In this document: piece after piece, positions 23,200 through 23,978 of the stretch
Layout of the letters: the number at the start of each line of letters is the position of its first letter
Numbering within the stretch: position 1 is the stretch's first letter
DNA from: JAXDBV01 sp034678415
Lineage (GTDB): Bacteria > Bacteroidota > Bacteroidia > Bacteroidales > VadinHA17
Assembly: GCA_034678415.1 (NCBI GenBank)
Contig: JAXDBV010000022.1
Location: 1-23,978 of the forward strand
Reading direction: 5' to 3'
Length of the DNA: 23,978 bases
Translations under genes and position numbers: made by a program
Notes under the pieces: model-generated
What the model was told of the DNA's origin: nothing
Database searches by the model: none
What the model saw: only the letters and a program-made list of their open reading frames with translations

Positions 23200-23240
23200 A
23201 AAATATTTACCCGTTCCCTGCGTTATTCATAAAACCGTAT

Positions 23241-23257
23241 CCCTGACAGACACAGGG
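23241..23257 (+). promoter_or_regulatory. Small hairpin over the ribosome-binding region of the lipoprotein gene
   Basis: CCCTG (23241-23245) and CAGGG (23253-23257) can pair around a seven-base loop. The 3' arm contains the AGGGG that would serve as ribosome site five bases before the ATG at 23262. Occlusion of translation is possible but only five pairs are involved. Confidence 0.3.
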
Positions 23258-23261
23258 GCAT

Positions 23262-23699
23262 ATGAAACAATTGCCGCTAAAAAGCATTGTCCTTCCTGTT
23301 CTCCTCCTGGTGGCCGGTATCCTCCTTACCTGTGAGAAGAAGGAGGAACGCCGCATCCGGCTCAACAACCTGACCACCATCGAGTGTGATACCTCCGGAT
23401 CATTCGAAAGCAATGTGCCTTTGCCTCCCGATACCGATTCTGTTAAATACGTGATTGACGGCACCACCCTGACCATCCGTGCTGGGTTTTACGGCAACTG
23501 CTGCTCCGTGTTCATCACTTCCTCCACCTTTGTAAGTGATACCATCTGGATCGAGATCAGGGAGTGGAAAGCGGGCACCTGCAACTGTATCTGTTACTAC
23601 ACCGCCGGCCTTGAGTATACCGGTTTTGACAAGGATTACTTCTACCGTGTCGATTTTCCCGACGGGAATGTAAAGCGGGGACTGATGAACGTTGAGTGA
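23262..23699 (+). CDS. Cys-rich lipoprotein of unknown function
   Basis: A 145-residue predicted lipoprotein. The N-terminus is MKQLPLKSIVLPVLLLVAG followed by ILLTC, giving C24 as the likely lipidated residue, then a charged EKKEERR linker. The mature part is beta-rich and holds five more Cys: a CC pair in FYGNCCSVF, a C-N-C-I-C cluster in AGTCNCICYYTAG, and one Cys in TTIECDTSG. This number suggests disulfides or a metal site, unusual for Bacteroidota surface lipoproteins. I do not recognise a named family. The residue after the lipid Cys is Glu, not a run of acidic residues, so surface export is uncertain. The stop is TGA. Confidence 0.8.
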   Translation: MKQLPLKSIVLPVLLLVAGILLTCEKKEERRIRLNNLTTIECDTSGSFESNVPLPPDTDSVKYVIDGTTLTIRAGFYGNCCSVFITSSTFVSDTIWIEIREWKAGTCNCICYYTAGLEYTGFDKDYFYRVDFPDGNVKRGLMNVE

Positions 23700-23855
23700 C
23701 GGGGCAGTTACAAGGCCGGAACATTCAGGCAGGGAGCGGTCAGGCGCTACCGCTTACCTTTGCTCCTTTATAACCTGCGCCACCTCCGGGTGAATCCTCA
23801 TCGCAGACACTAATTGTATTGCACGGTTATCAATCCGTGCGTGAATTATCTCCCG

Positions 23856-23889
23856 AATTACGTAAATAATTATATTTATTTACGTAATT
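23856..23889. repeat. Perfect 34-base palindrome with 14-bp arms
   Basis: AATTACGTAAATAA (23856-23869) and TTATTTACGTAATT (23876-23889) are exact reverse complements around a six-base TTATAT loop. GTGAATT (23841-23847) and AATTCAC (23890-23896) can add seven outer pairs with an eight-base one-sided bulge. It contains the sub-palindrome TTACGTAA twice. Confidence 0.75.
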
Positions 23890-23928
23890 AATTCACATCC
23901 GTCCAAAACGTTTAAGAAATACACTAAA

Positions 23929-23960
23929 AATCCTGCCCTTTTAGAGCAGGATTCTTACTT
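23929..23960. terminator. Intrinsic terminator, possibly bidirectional
   Basis: AATCCTGC and GCAGGATT form an eight-pair stem with a nine-base loop. The plus-strand tail is CTTACTTTT and the minus-strand stem runs directly into TTTAG (five T in all with the stem end). It could close the lipoprotein transcript or a minus-strand gene beyond the right edge. Confidence 0.65.
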
Positions 23961-23978
23961 TTAAGATTTCGCCAAAAA

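Larger units (their letters stand above)
23700..23978. other. Right-edge non-coding stretch
   Basis: It contains a GCACGG-N8-CCGTGC inverted repeat (23821-23840), the long AT-rich palindrome (23856-23889) and a terminator hairpin (23929-23953). On the minus strand 41 codons from 23879 to a TAA at 23754 are open with protein-like composition but no ATG at the head, so I do not call a gene. Confidence 0.45.

Noticed and set aside
1..23978. tRNA genes, CRISPR arrays and insertion sequences
   Set aside because: No T-arm-like GGTTCGAATCC pattern with an acceptor stem, no regularly spaced short repeats and no transposase-like frame or terminal inverted repeats were seen.

Overview
The window looks like a chromosomal segment of a Gram-negative Bacteroidota, most likely Bacteroidales or a close relative. 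Support comes from the block sigma-54 regulator - lptE - TPR-like protein - secG - groES - groEL, from LPS genes (kdsB, lptE), from an arabinofuranosidase-like/sulfatase pair typical of polysaccharide-degrading Bacteroidota, and from several TAnnTTTG promoter boxes with weak Shine-Dalgarno signals. The standard code applies: TGA, TAA and TAG all end intact genes here. I see no tRNA, rRNA, CRISPR array or insertion sequence.

Layout. (1) 1-1736, plus: the 3' end of a glycoside hydrolase with an arabinofuranosidase-type C-terminal domain, then an exported Ser-type sulfatase. (2) 1817-5631, transport: a CitMHS/ArsB-like permease (minus), a CaCA cation exchanger (plus), and an MFS transporter frame interrupted by two in-frame amber codons. 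(3) 5908-7628: an isoprenylcysteine-methyltransferase-family membrane protein, a small cupin, and a 0.69-kb gap holding a candidate small RNA or attenuator (about 7195-7100, minus) with promoter and terminator. (4) 7629-13298, minus: sigma-54 activator, lptE, an acidic TPR-like protein and secG form one tight operon ending in a strong terminator; groES-groEL follow as a second unit with their own terminator. (5) 13545-14297: kdsB, convergent with the next block with no base between the stop codons. (6) 14298-18476, a putative light/flavin neighbourhood: photolyase, a DUF1295 membrane protein, a Kbp/YgaU-like BON-LysM protein and a dodecin (minus), divergent from a MerR-family regulator with a cobalamin-binding C-terminus carrying both hallmark motifs of CarH/LitR photoreceptors. 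A GCCAATG-N17-CATTGGC inverted repeat lies in the divergent spacer. (7) 18527-21728: methylglyoxal synthase (minus), and a plus-strand run of a CPBP-family membrane protein, an extended SDR (TTG start overlapping the previous stop) and a classical SDR. (8) 22027-23699, plus: a HEAT-like protein with a GTG start, a GNAT acetyltransferase, and a Cys-rich lipoprotein. The right edge carries a perfect 14-bp-arm AT-rich palindrome and a terminator hairpin.

The best candidates for new biology are the CarH-like regulator with its divergent photolyase/dodecin block (its Trp motif lacks the neighbouring His seen in Thermus CarH), the small RNA/attenuator near 7.1 kb, and the double-amber transporter. 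All functional assignments are by eye from motifs and family knowledge; no database search was run.
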